Shown here in pieces: positions 1 to 8,585 of a DNA stretch of 64,000 nt. The notes beneath the pieces are model-generated. The model had not been told where the DNA came from. It saw only the letters and a program-made list of their open reading frames with translations, and searched no databases. Numbering within the stretch: position 1 is the stretch's first letter; every line of letters starts with the position of its first letter. A program made the position numbers and the translations under genes. This DNA comes from Heliomarina baculiformis. GTDB taxonomy: Bacteria > Pseudomonadota > Alphaproteobacteria > Rhodobacterales > Rhodobacteraceae. Location: NCBI RefSeq assembly GCF_019966545.1, contig NZ_JAIMIC010000004.1, positions 124,001-188,000 on the forward strand, read 5' to 3'.

Positions 1-19
1 CCACGATAAACCGTCTCAT
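1..19 (-). CDS. Start of a further gene, cut by the window edge
   Basis: An ATG on the minus strand at 19-17 shares its A with the TGA stop of the preceding gene (TGATG arrangement), which suggests translational coupling. Only the first six residues, beginning MRRFIV, are inside the window. They would fit the start of a signal peptide, but nothing more can be said about function. Confidence 0.45.
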
Positions 20-858
20 CACTGATCTCCCCGATTTGGGTCCGCGTCGGGATCATCCGATGGCAGGCTGTCGGCCTCACCAAGAATCTCACTGTTGATT
101 TTGGGCCAGACCATGCGGTCACTGTTTTCACCCGGCAAATATTGGAAACTCTCGGCTTCCACCTCGGGCGCAAAGTTCCAGTCCATGAAATAGGCCCGGT
201 ACTGCGGCCAACCCTGCGCGTAAGGGTCGGTGCCGACGATCATCATCAAAACGGGCAGTTCCGGGTCGGTTGATATCCAGATCTGCCAGTCCCTGTCGTA
301 GCTCGCAAACGCAAGATGGTGAGCGGGGTGACCCGCAATCGAAGTTGTGCCCAGATAGGCTGCGGTGCTTGCATCGCGAAGCAATGCCGCGCCCGGATCT
401 CGGCTCATGATTTCCCAGATCGGCAAGTGCAGATCGTATTCCAGCGCGATACGGTCGACCAGCGCGTCGAAACCACCGTCAAATGGTGCCATGACATAGG
501 CATCCTCTTCGACATCGGCGATCACCAACTTTGACCCGTCAAAGTAATATTCGCGCGTGTCCTCTCCGGTCTGTGAGAAAGAATAGAACCCTTCGTCACG
601 CAATATCAGGTTGGAACCGCTTCGCGTGAAAGTCAGCTTTTCCCTTCCGTCGATCACGTCGTCGTAGGATACGAACCAGTCAAAGGAAAACGCGGGCTGC
701 GCTGCAAGGAAGTCGGCGGCATTAGTCAAAAGCTCCACCGCCTGCGGCTCTATCGGCGGTACCGTTTCATCCACCTCGGTCTGCGCCGAAGTGGCCTGTG
801 CAAGAAAGACACTGATGATCACTGTAAAGAGTCGAAATGGCGACACGGTAGGGTTCAC
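19..858 (-). CDS. Exported DUF2092-family protein
   Basis: This 279-residue protein begins with a signal peptide (hydrophobic segment at residues 10-22, likely cleavage after ATSA near residue 25), so it should be periplasmic. The rest resembles DUF2092, a family with a LolA/LppX-like lipoprotein-carrier fold predicted to handle lipids or lipoproteins; no substrate is known. The region around residues 60-210 has the alternating beta pattern of that fold, including a DGSKLVI strand. The C-terminus is acidic and probably disordered. It appears to be the first gene of a two-gene unit with the partial gene at 1-19. Family assignment is fairly sure, function is not. Confidence 0.7.
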   Translation of the reverse strand: MNPTVSPFRLFTVIISVFLAQATSAQTEVDETVPPIEPQAVELLTNAADFLAAQPAFSFDWFVSYDDVIDGREKLTFTRSGSNLILRDEGFYSFSQTGEDTREYYFDGSKLVIADVEEDAYVMAPFDGGFDALVDRIALEYDLHLPIWEIMSRDPGAALLRDASTAAYLGTTSIAGHPAHHLAFASYDRDWQIWISTDPELPVLMMIVGTDPYAQGWPQYRAYFMDWNFAPEVEAESFQYLPGENSDRMVWPKINSEILGEADSLPSDDPDADPNRGDQ

Positions 859-1003
859 TCCGTCATCGGCCCGCGTATTAAAGCTCGGGAAATTCGATTC
901 GTGTCAAAAGGTTAGCACAACCTTAGATTGAAGTCTCTAAGTGCGGTGATCTTCGAAGGGGTGCGCTGGCGTGCGGAGAATTGAGCCGATGCCGTCGTTC
1001 CGA

Positions 1004-2284
1004 TCAGCTCGCTGGGCGCAGTACGCGCATGATATGATCCGCGGCTTTTTCCGTGCCAAGATCCGATTTCATTCGGGACGAGATAGCGGCAAGGCGGGCG
1101 TGCATTTCCTGATCCGAAAAGAGCTTAGTCATGGCGGTCGACAATTCCGCATCGTCCCATTTCGAGCGGTTCATATGGATGCCCGCCGCGGTTTCGGCGG
1201 CCCGAGCCGCGTTATCGTGACCATCCCAGCAATAGGGCATGACCAGCGAAGGAACGCCAAAGTACAGCGCCTCGCAGAAGCTGTTGTTGCCGCCGTGATG
1301 GATAAAGAGATCGGCCTGCTCGACAATCGAAGGCTGCGGGAACCAGCTGCCGAGGTACACGTTGTCGGGCACTTTGGTGTAATATTCAAGAAATCCGCCG
1401 ACATTCACGAAGAACCGGGCCGGGATCGCAGAAAAGACCGAAATCATGCGGCTTATCAGATCGGTGTCAATTGCGCCGAGGCTTCCGAAGCTGACATAGA
1501 CAAGCGGGCCGTCGTTGACTGGCAGGGGCGGCGTGTCAAAGCGCGCTTCTTCTCTGACGCAGCCTTCGAGGAAAACGAAGAGGTCATCGGGCAGCGGATT
1601 TGCGCGGTCGTACCTCACTGCCGATGGCGAAAGAAGCAGGTTCAGATAGGGCGAGGTTTCAAGAAACAGCCCGTCCTCGACAGCTGGCAGGCCACGTTTC
1701 TTTCGGAAACTATTATATCGCCGATGCGCCGCCGCCGTGGCTCTCAGATATTCTTCGTGAAATGGCGCGCAGGCCGGATCGCTGGCGGTCAGGCCGGACA
1801 GGTAGGGCGGCACATTGACGTCTGGCAATTCTGTTTCAGCGCAGGATACAACCCTGATCCAAGGCACGCCCGCGTTCGCGATGGCTGGGAACATGATGAC
1901 ATTGTCAAGCACGATGCCATCGGGCTGGATGCGCTTCAGCAGTCTTTGCAGCCCGTCTTCGGCCTGAATCGCGGTGTCGACAATCGCTTCCCAAGTTGGA
2001 GCGACGTAGGTCGTCAACTGCGCCTTAGGGTCGAGATCGAAGTGCTCCAGGTGGGTCGTCACGAAGGATTGCCAGGTTTCTTCGGTCTGCTGGCTCGTCG
2101 CCGCGCCCTGCGTCAGGTGGTATTCCTTGAACCCGTATTCGGCAAAAACACCGGTGAAACCCGGGTGACAGATGAACACCGGCACGGCACCTGATCGCTG
2201 CAACTGTTGCGCGATGCCGACGCAATTCAACGCAGAGCCAAAGCTTGCTTCGGGGAAAAAGGCGATTACCGGCGCTTCCGTCAT
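1004..2284 (-). CDS. UGT-like glycosyltransferase (GT1 family), first paralogue
   Basis: A 426-residue GT-B fold glycosyltransferase of the macrolide/UDP-glucuronosyltransferase type, probably cytosolic, since no signal peptide or membrane segment is visible. The C-terminal nucleotide-sugar half starts near YVSFGSLG (about residue 265) and carries HHGGNNSFCEAL (about 327-338), followed by PYCWDGHDNA, the donor-binding motif of the family. GT1 enzymes transfer a sugar from a nucleotide donor to small acceptors. The start overlaps the stop of the GntR-type regulator by four bases (ATGA at 2281-2284), so the two are co-transcribed leftward. It is clearly paralogous to the enzyme at 7299-8585: both begin with FFPEA/LFPEA plus FG-ALN motifs. 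Donor and acceptor are unknown. Confidence 0.85.
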   Translation of the reverse strand: MTEAPVIAFFPEASFGSALNCVGIAQQLQRSGAVPVFICHPGFTGVFAEYGFKEYHLTQGAATSQQTEETWQSFVTTHLEHFDLDPKAQLTTYVAPTWEAIVDTAIQAEDGLQRLLKRIQPDGIVLDNVIMFPAIANAGVPWIRVVSCAETELPDVNVPPYLSGLTASDPACAPFHEEYLRATAAAHRRYNSFRKKRGLPAVEDGLFLETSPYLNLLLSPSAVRYDRANPLPDDLFVFLEGCVREEARFDTPPLPVNDGPLVYVSFGSLGAIDTDLISRMISVFSAIPARFFVNVGGFLEYYTKVPDNVYLGSWFPQPSIVEQADLFIHHGGNNSFCEALYFGVPSLVMPYCWDGHDNAARAAETAAGIHMNRSKWDDAELSTAMTKLFSDQEMHARLAAISSRMKSDLGTEKAADHIMRVLRPAS

Positions 2285-3213
2285 CTCAGCGCTCCGCGTC
2301 CCAAAGGCATGATACCCCTATTGGCCGCTTTGGGCCGACGGATCTGGGATCGGCGCAGGTGTAACACCATCTGATCGGCAGCAAGATCCAGTTGCATCCG
2401 CTCAAGACTGTCCAGAATGTCGAGGTGTTCTTCTAGTGACTGACGCAGGCGGTATTCCGGCAGGGCCATGTCTTTTTGCGTCGTCTGGCGAAGTCTTTGA
2501 TGCGCCAGAAGCGCGCCGCGAACGAACCTGTTCCCAGAACTTTCCGCGATAAACGCGTGAAAGTCGCAATCGAGCTTCAGAAAGCCTGCCGAACTCATCC
2601 GACCGTTGGGCCGATCAAGGAAATCCTGCATCTTTTGGCGCACAAGTCCGACCTTCTGGCTGTCCATCGAAAATCCCGGAGCCAGGATGGCCTGCGGTTC
2701 CAGCATCAGCCGGAAGTCGAGACTTTCGCCGATTGCATTGGGGGTATCAAGCATCGGCTGGAAAGCCCATGTCCGACCAGGCAATTGTGCAACTACCCCC
2801 TCCGAAGTCAGTATTTTTAGCGCATTTAGTACCGCTGAGCGCGGAGCCGAATAGCGCCGCACGAAAGCGCTGACAGATTGAACATCTCCGATGCGGCGTT
2901 CTGCCCGATCAGACAGTATTCTTGCCGCCAGAGAATCTTCGACCTCTCCAATCCGCGACGGTTGTTCCGCAAGCCCCTGTTCTGGGCCTACAACAAGAAA
3001 GAAACCTTCTTCCTCGCGTCTTGTGACAATTTCTTTTTCTTCTAGTATCTTGAGGGCTGACCGGATGGGCGTTCGAGAAACGCCGCAGGCCTCGGAGAAC
3101 ACCTTTTCCGGCAGGTGATCGCCCGCACTCATACCCTTTTCAAGAGCGACCTCAATAATCTGACGGGCAAGCAGCAGGTGGTTGCGTCTCGTGTTGCTGC
3201 GGGTCCGGGGCAT
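2281..3213 (-). CDS. GntR/FadR-type regulator with two winged-helix segments
   Basis: A 310-residue transcription factor. Residues 12-75 form a GntR winged helix (recognition part VSRTPIRSALKILEEKEIV). Residues 93-150 look like a second winged helix with the same spacing (SAPRSAVLNALKILTSEGVV). Residues 165-285 are a helical FCD-type ligand domain containing LDCDFHAFIAESSGN, with the metal- or acid-binding D and H typical of that domain. Usual family members are about 230 residues with one DNA-binding domain. It is divergent from the ABC importer starting at 3413 and overlaps the downstream glycosyltransferase, so it is probably the local regulator. The ligand may be the imported compound or a breakdown product (inference). 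Confidence 0.85.
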   Translation of the reverse strand: MPRTRSNTRRNHLLLARQIIEVALEKGMSAGDHLPEKVFSEACGVSRTPIRSALKILEEKEIVTRREEEGFFLVVGPEQGLAEQPSRIGEVEDSLAARILSDRAERRIGDVQSVSAFVRRYSAPRSAVLNALKILTSEGVVAQLPGRTWAFQPMLDTPNAIGESLDFRLMLEPQAILAPGFSMDSQKVGLVRQKMQDFLDRPNGRMSSAGFLKLDCDFHAFIAESSGNRFVRGALLAHQRLRQTTQKDMALPEYRLRQSLEEHLDILDSLERMQLDLAADQMVLHLRRSQIRRPKAANRGIMPLGRGALR

Positions 3214-3293
3214 GGCTTGGTCTCTTGTCCGGGGATTTCATAAGCAATTTCGGTTCATCCGGCATCCATTTGTAAAAGGACAGCAAATACAAA

Positions 3294-3321
3294 TTGACGT
3301 TTTTTTGGACGTATTAATACT
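3294..3321 (+). promoter_or_regulatory. Candidate sigma-70 promoter for the importer operon
   Basis: TTGACG at 3294-3299 and AATACT at 3316-3321 are separated by 16 bases and lie about 90 bases upstream of the binding-protein start. An inverted repeat, ATTTGT-N15-ACAAAT (3268-3294), abuts the -35 element and could be the operator of the divergent GntR-type regulator. This is pattern reading only. Confidence 0.4.
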
Positions 3322-3412
3322 GACCCTACCGCGATCAGTAAGAATCGCAAGACGAAATCGGCCGGACCATCAGGAACCGGCGCTGACAATAAAACGACAT
3401 GGAGGTCTGTTT

Positions 3413-4459
3413 ATGACACAACGTATTATCGGTGCCAGCCTGTGCCTGAGCGCCGCGCTGGCCACGCTCGGCTCTACCGCATTTGCCGAGCCGCTGACGG
3501 TTTCGAACTGGGATGGCTACATGGCAGCGGACGCCATCGACAATTTTAACGAGGCAACCGGAAACGAAGCTGAACTGGTTCTGCACGCCACCAACGAAGA
3601 GATCATGGGCAAGCTGATCGCCTCGGGCGGTGAGGGATATGATGTGGTCTTCGTATCCTCGCCTTTCGCCGAAGTGCTTAACAAGCTGGGCCTTGCCGAA
3701 GAGCTTGACCATTCCAAGCTGCCCAACCTTTCGAACCTTTACACCGAGGCAACCGAACTGCCGCATGATCCGGGCAACACGTTCTCGGTGCCTTACGCAT
3801 GGGGCACTACGGGGCTTTGCTATCGTTCCGATCTCGTTTCTGAGCCGACGTCCTGGAATGATCTACTGAAACCGTCTGACGACGTTTCCGGCAAGACGAC
3901 CATGCTGGCAACCGACCGCTGGTTGCTTGCTGCGGGTCAGCTTGCGCTTGGTTATTCGGTGAACGAAACCGATGCCGACAAGATGGCCGAGGTGCGCGAT
4001 CTTCTCATCGACGCTAAGGGCACGCTGCTCGCCTATGATGACACAACCTTCTACGCGAAGCTGGTTTCCGGCGAGGCCGAATTGGTGCAGGCATGGGACG
4101 GCTGGTGCAACTATGGCATCGCCGAAAATGCCGAGATCAAGTACACGGTGCCCAAAGAGGGTTCGGACCTTTGGGTCGATACGATGGTCATCATGAAAGC
4201 GTCCGAGAACAAGGATGCGGCCTATGCCTTTGTCGATTACATCCTCGACGCGGACAACCATCGCTGGGCCGCCGAGAATATTCTCTACAAAGTGCCCAAT
4301 CAGGCGGCGATGGAAGGTCTCGACGCCAGCCTGATCGAAACATTCCCCAACATGGGCATGAAACCTGCCGACATGATGGAATACGAACAGCTGCGCGACG
4401 TGGGCGAAGCCCAGCGTGACTACTCGCGCGTCGTGTCCGAAATCAAGGCTGCCAACTAA
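3413..4459 (+). CDS. Periplasmic binding protein, polyamine (PotD) type
   Basis: This 348-residue extracellular solute-binding protein begins with a signal peptide (MTQRIIGASLCLSAALATL, cleavage after AFA near residue 24). The ATG at 3413 was chosen because GGAGG lies at 3401-3405, and the frame extending upstream has no such signal. The mature start TVSNWDGYM matches the NW--Y polyamine-binding motif of PotD, where Trp and Tyr stack on the ligand. EIMGKL, YDVVFVSS and QAWDGW also fit this family. It delivers the ligand to the two permeases and ATPase downstream. A strong hairpin follows the stop codon and may boost its expression over theirs. The ligand is probably a polyamine or other amino compound; the exact one cannot be read. 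Confidence 0.88.
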   Translation: MTQRIIGASLCLSAALATLGSTAFAEPLTVSNWDGYMAADAIDNFNEATGNEAELVLHATNEEIMGKLIASGGEGYDVVFVSSPFAEVLNKLGLAEELDHSKLPNLSNLYTEATELPHDPGNTFSVPYAWGTTGLCYRSDLVSEPTSWNDLLKPSDDVSGKTTMLATDRWLLAAGQLALGYSVNETDADKMAEVRDLLIDAKGTLLAYDDTTFYAKLVSGEAELVQAWDGWCNYGIAENAEIKYTVPKEGSDLWVDTMVIMKASENKDAAYAFVDYILDADNHRWAAENILYKVPNQAAMEGLDASLIETFPNMGMKPADMMEYEQLRDVGEAQRDYSRVVSEIKAAN

Positions 4460-4467
4460 GCCTTTCA

Positions 4468-4495
4468 CTCCCCCGGCCGTATCGTGCCGGGGGAG
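4468..4495 (+). terminator. Strong intercistronic hairpin after the binding-protein gene
   Basis: CTCCCCCGGC (4468-4477) and GCCGGGGGAG (4486-4495) form a perfect 10-bp stem with an 8-base loop. There is no U-run after it, and the permease gene follows 60 bases later. I read it as a partial terminator or mRNA-stabilising hairpin that raises binding protein relative to permease, as is common in ABC importer operons. Confidence 0.6.
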
Positions 4496-4554
4496 CCATC
4501 CCCTCCAATTCGAACTGACCGCAGAACCGGGCGCACCCGGGAATGACAGGACCC

Positions 4555-5415
4555 ATGACCACAGACCGAAGACCCATATTGCTGATGTCCCCGGCCCTGC
4601 TGTGGCTGTTCGGCCTGATGGTGGTGCCCTGCCTGCTAATCCTCGTGCTCGCCTTCTTCCGGCGCGGGATGTACGGCGGTATCGAATATACCTTTACGCT
4701 CGAAAACATTGCGCTGGTTTTCGACCCGCTCTATGCCCAGATCTTCCTGAAATCCGCGTGGATCGCCGGACTGGCCGCCGGGATCGCCTCTATCCTCGGA
4801 TACGCGGCTGCCTATGCCATCGCGGCTATGCCGCGCCATCGTCAGTCGGCCCTGCTGTTCTTCGCCGTACTGCCATTCTGGTCCAACTATCTTGTGCGGA
4901 CCTACGCGTGGATCGTACTGCTGAACCGCGAAGGATTGATCGTCAACCTTGCCCGATGGGTCGGGTTCGAAGGTGAATTGCCTAGCATGCTCTATACCGA
5001 ACAGGCCGTGGTGATCGGTTTGATCTATAACTACCTGCCGTTCGTGATCCTTAGCTGCTACGCACCTCTGTCCCGGCTGAACCCGGAAATTTCCGAGGCT
5101 TCGCGCGATCTTGGCGCTTCGGGCTGGACCACGTTCCGACGCGTCGTGCTGCCGATGACCGTGCCGGGCATCGCAACGGGTTTCGTCTTTGTCTTCGTTC
5201 TGTCGATCGGGAATTTCGTCACCCCGGCGCTACTGGGCGGAGGCCAGTTCCAGATGATCGGTAATCTCGTCTACGCGCAGTTCCTGACCGCGAACGACTG
5301 GCCCTTTGGCGCCGCGCTTTCGATGGTTCTGATAATGGTCATGCTAGGGCTTTTGATGGCACAGGCGACGGTTGCTGACCGTGCCTCGGGCGGAAAGGCA
5401 GGCGACAATGGCTGA
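4555..5415 (+). CDS. ABC importer permease, PotB type
   Basis: An integral membrane protein of about 286 residues with six hydrophobic segments. The EAA loop EASRDLGASGWTTF lies near residue 180 and docks onto the ATPase. ATG at 4555 is preferred over an in-frame ATG at 4543 because AGGA precedes it at suitable distance, though both are possible. It belongs to the polyamine/opine/Fe3+ permease family (BPD_transp_1). Its stop overlaps the start of the next permease by eight bases, indicating coupled translation and a one-to-one heterodimer. Transport specificity is set by the binding protein at 3413. Confidence 0.88.
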   Translation: MTTDRRPILLMSPALLWLFGLMVVPCLLILVLAFFRRGMYGGIEYTFTLENIALVFDPLYAQIFLKSAWIAGLAAGIASILGYAAAYAIAAMPRHRQSALLFFAVLPFWSNYLVRTYAWIVLLNREGLIVNLARWVGFEGELPSMLYTEQAVVIGLIYNYLPFVILSCYAPLSRLNPEISEASRDLGASGWTTFRRVVLPMTVPGIATGFVFVFVLSIGNFVTPALLGGGQFQMIGNLVYAQFLTANDWPFGAALSMVLIMVMLGLLMAQATVADRASGGKAGDNG

Positions 5416-6199
5416 CCGGAACACCTTTCGCCTGATGCTGCTGATCCTCGGACTGGTTTTTGCCTTTCTCTACCTGCCGATCTCGGTGCTGGTCGGACTT
5501 TCCTTCAACGAAGGTGGTCTGCCAACCGCATGGACCGGCTTTTCGGTGAAATGGTATGGCGAGTTGCTGGCCAACAAGGACATCCTTCGGGCCGCCGGTA
5601 ACACCTTGATCGTGGCAATTTTTTCGACCCTCCTGTCAACGATCCTTGGCAGCTTGCTGGCCGTCGGCGTCGAGATACGCCGCCGCAACGGCAAATGGCT
5701 GGAAACTATGATTTTCGCGCCGATGATCATCCCCGACATTGTGCTTGCCATCGCGTTGCTCAGTTTTTTCTCACTGCTTGGCGTAAAGATGGGGCTGCAT
5801 ACAATCATCGTGAGCCACGTGGTGTTCAACCTTGCGTTTGTCAGCGCGGTGGTCCGCGCCCGGTTGAAAAGCTTCGACTGGTCCATTGTCGAGGCGTCCA
5901 ATGATCTTGGCGCGACGACCGCGACGACGATGCGTCGGGTTGTTCTGCCGGTGTTGATGCCTGCGATCCTTGCGGGTGCGCTTCTCGCCTTCACCCTGTC
6001 GGTCGATGAATTCATCATCGCCTTTTTCACAGCCGGGGCAGGGCGGTCTTCGATCACGCTCCCGATGCAGATCTTTTCGATGATCCGATTTGGCGTGACC
6101 CCTGAAATCAATGCGCTGGCAACAGTGGTGATGGCGGTTTCCGTTGTCGCGCTGGCCCTGTCGCAACGGCTCAACCGCGGAGGTCTGCCGGGACAATGA
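5408..6199 (+). CDS. ABC importer permease, PotC type
   Basis: This 263-residue permease carries about six transmembrane segments and an EAA loop (EASNDLGATTATTM, near residue 161). It pairs with the PotB-like subunit to form the membrane channel. The ATG at 5408 lies inside the end of the preceding gene, and its stop overlaps the ATPase start by four bases (ATGA at 6196). The C-terminal region containing SVDEFIIAFF is typical of PotC-like subunits. The tight overlaps support one transcript for the whole importer. Confidence 0.88.
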   Translation: MADRNTFRLMLLILGLVFAFLYLPISVLVGLSFNEGGLPTAWTGFSVKWYGELLANKDILRAAGNTLIVAIFSTLLSTILGSLLAVGVEIRRRNGKWLETMIFAPMIIPDIVLAIALLSFFSLLGVKMGLHTIIVSHVVFNLAFVSAVVRARLKSFDWSIVEASNDLGATTATTMRRVVLPVLMPAILAGALLAFTLSVDEFIIAFFTAGAGRSSITLPMQIFSMIRFGVTPEINALATVVMAVSVVALALSQRLNRGGLPGQ

Positions 6200-7257
6200 C
6201 CACTCCCCTTCTTTCACTTCGGGATATCAAGAAAAACTTCGGCTCGGCGCAGGCGGTGGCCGGGGTCACGATGGACATCCATCGCAACGAGTTCTTTGCG
6301 CTTCTTGGCGCATCTGGCAGCGGCAAGACGACCCTTTTGCGCATGCTGGCCGGTTTCGAGGCACCAAGCGGCGGTGATATTCTGCTTGAAGGCTCGTCGA
6401 TCGCCGCGATGCCACCGAACAAGCGACCGGTGAATCTGATGTTCCAGTCCTATGCGCTTTTCCCACATATGACCGTAGCGCAGAACATCGCCTATGGGCT
6501 GGAAATGGATCGGCTTGCCAAGGCCGAGATTAAATCCCGCGTATCGGAAATTCTTGAGGTTATCCAGCTGGGCCATCTGGGCGGGCGCAAACCTGATCAG
6601 CTTTCCGGCGGGCAACGTCAGCGGGTGGCCCTTGCGCGCGCGCTGGTGAAACGGCCCAAGGTCCTGCTGCTCGACGAACCGCTCGGTGCGCTGGACAAGA
6701 AGCTGCGCAGCGAGATGCAGCTTGAACTGAAGCGGCTTCAGCACGAGTTCGGCATTACCTTTATTGTCGTGACGCATGACCAGGAAGAAGCGCTGGTCAT
6801 GGCCGACCGCGTCGCCATCATGAAGGATGGGGCGCTGCTTCAGGTCGGGACGCCGCGTGAGATTTACGAATACCCCGAAACCCGCTTTGCGGCAGATTTT
6901 ATCGGGGTCATGAACTTCCTGCCGGTGTCGGTGGCATCCGGTGGGTATCAGGGCAAGGAGGGGCCGCTGATCCGCGCCGCCGACGCACCCGAACTGGCCG
7001 CGGGAAGCGCGGCTGTCGCCGCCATTCGTTCGGAACGTCTGGGGGTCGAAACCCAAGGCGAAAACAGCCTTGCGGGCGAGATTACGGATATCGCCTATCA
7101 CGGGCTGGATCTGCTTTTGCATGTCAAAACGCCCCTTGCCGAAACGCCAGTCATTTCACGTCTGACGGCGGACGTTGCCGAACGGCTTGCGCCCGAAGTC
7201 GGGCAGACGATCACGCTGGGTTGGTCTGCCCGCGACACGCGCATTTTCCCTGCATAA
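6196..7257 (+). CDS. ABC importer ATPase, PotA type
   Basis: A 353-residue ATP-hydrolysing subunit of the importer. Walker A GASGSGKTT lies near residues 38-46, the signature LSGGQRQRVALARAL near 135, Walker B LLLDEPLGALD near 157 and the switch histidine in VVTHDQEEAL. The region after about residue 240 is a TOBE-type regulatory domain, as in PotA, FbpC and MalK. It is the fourth gene in the transporter operon and is followed after 41 bases by a glycosyltransferase gene, an unusual partner for this kind of importer. Confidence 0.92.
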   Translation: MTTPLLSLRDIKKNFGSAQAVAGVTMDIHRNEFFALLGASGSGKTTLLRMLAGFEAPSGGDILLEGSSIAAMPPNKRPVNLMFQSYALFPHMTVAQNIAYGLEMDRLAKAEIKSRVSEILEVIQLGHLGGRKPDQLSGGQRQRVALARALVKRPKVLLLDEPLGALDKKLRSEMQLELKRLQHEFGITFIVVTHDQEEALVMADRVAIMKDGALLQVGTPREIYEYPETRFAADFIGVMNFLPVSVASGGYQGKEGPLIRAADAPELAAGSAAVAAIRSERLGVETQGENSLAGEITDIAYHGLDLLLHVKTPLAETPVISRLTADVAERLAPEVGQTITLGWSARDTRIFPA

Positions 7258-7263
7258 AACACA

Positions 7264-7283
7264 GCGCCGCAAACGGCGCCTTT
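7264..7283 (+). terminator. Small GC-rich hairpin between importer and glycosyltransferase genes
   Basis: GCGCCG (7264-7269), loop CAAA, CGGCGC (7274-7279), then C and TTT. With only six pairs and a short T-run, it is likely a leaky terminator or processing hairpin that lets downstream genes be expressed at a lower level. Confidence 0.35.
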
Positions 7284-7298
7284 CCAACAGGAGAACAC

Positions 7299-8585
7299 AT
7301 GGAACAGAAGACTTTCGCCCTTTTCCCCGAAGCCGCCTTTGGACCGGCGCTCAACTCTGTTGGTATCGCTCAGGCCCTGACCGCGATGGGTCACAAGGTG
7401 GTATTCCTGTCGGACCCGGGTTTCGTCGAAGTCTACGAAGGCTACGGTTTTGAAGCGTATCCTGTTGCGCTCTCCGAGCCGATGCCGCCCGAGCAGATGG
7501 CCAAGTTCTGGGAAGACTTTATCAACGGGCACATCCCCAACTTCCGCAAGGAGCCGATCGACCAGATCGACAACTACGTCAAGGAATGCTGGGAAGCGAT
7601 CGTCGACAGCGCCAAGTGGGCGCAAAAAGACCTGCCGGGCGTCCTCGACAAGATCAAGCCGGACCTGATTGCGGTAGATAACGTCATCCTCTTTCCGGCA
7701 ATCAAGCAATACGGTGTTCCATGGGTGCGGATTATTTCCTGCTCCGAGAATGAAATCGAAGACCCCGCCATTCCGCCGCACCTGTCGGGCATGGCCGAGA
7801 ACGACACCGAAGGCCACGCGGCGTTCCGTGCCCGTTTCGAAGAAGTCATCAAGCCAATCCACGACGATTTTAACGCCTTCCTCGCCGAATGCGGCGAAGA
7901 TGCCTACAAGATCGGTGAGTTCTTCGAGGCTTCGCCCTACCTGAACCTGATGCTCTATCCGGAGCCGCTGACCTACAAGCGGGACAACCCGCTCGACCCG
8001 GCGCGTTTCCAGTACCTCGAAGGCTGCGTGCGCGAAGATGCGCCTTATGAGGTGCCAGAGTTCAAAGCCAACAATGACGGCCCGCTGCTCTACGTGTCCT
8101 TCGGCTCCCTCGGTTCGGGCGATACCGACCTGCTCAAGCGGTTGATCACCCTGATCGGCAAGACCCGTTACCGGGCACTTGTGAACGTTGGCGATTACAA
8201 GGAAGAATATTCGGATATTCCGCCCAACGTCATCATAGACAGCTGGTATCCGCAGCCCTCAGTCATCCCGCAGGTCGATGCCGTCATCCATCATGGTGGC
8301 AACAACTCGTTCACGGAATGCCTCTACTTCGGCAAGCCCGCGATCATCATGCCTTATGTCTGGGACGGCCATGACAACGCGATGCGCGTGCAGGAAACTG
8401 GCTATGGTTTCAAATCGCACCGCTATGACTGGGAAGACGAGGAACTGATCGCCAAGATCGAAACCTGCCTGACCGATGCGGACATGCAGGCGCGGCTCGA
8501 AAAGATCTCGACCCATATGCAAGGGTGCGAAGGCCCGGTTAAGGCCGCACGCCTGCTGACCGGCCTGCTGGACGGTGACAAATGA
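7299..8585 (+). CDS. UGT-like glycosyltransferase (GT1 family), second paralogue
   Basis: A 428-residue GT-B enzyme. ATG at 7299 follows the ribosome site AACAGGAG. The N-terminal acceptor half begins LFPEAAFGPALNSVGIA, close to the paralogue at 1004-2284. The C-terminal half has YVSFGSLGSGD (about residue 265) and HHGGNNSFTECL (about 330-341) with PYVWDGHDNA, the nucleotide-sugar-binding signature. It sits between the importer and two cupins, overlapping the first cupin by four bases (ATGA). Sugar and acceptor are unknown. The context suggests that the acceptor is the imported amine or a product of it, but this is inference. Export of a glycolipid is a less likely alternative. Confidence 0.87.
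   Translation: MEQKTFALFPEAAFGPALNSVGIAQALTAMGHKVVFLSDPGFVEVYEGYGFEAYPVALSEPMPPEQMAKFWEDFINGHIPNFRKEPIDQIDNYVKECWEAIVDSAKWAQKDLPGVLDKIKPDLIAVDNVILFPAIKQYGVPWVRIISCSENEIEDPAIPPHLSGMAENDTEGHAAFRARFEEVIKPIHDDFNAFLAECGEDAYKIGEFFEASPYLNLMLYPEPLTYKRDNPLDPARFQYLEGCVREDAPYEVPEFKANNDGPLLYVSFGSLGSGDTDLLKRLITLIGKTRYRALVNVGDYKEEYSDIPPNVIIDSWYPQPSVIPQVDAVIHHGGNNSFTECLYFGKPAIIMPYVWDGHDNAMRVQETGYGFKSHRYDWEDEELIAKIETCLTDADMQARLEKISTHMQGCEGPVKAARLLTGLLDGDK

Noticed and set aside
971-2194. 407-codon open frame antisense to the first glycosyltransferase
   Set aside because: Same reason: the sense protein has a clear GT1 signature.
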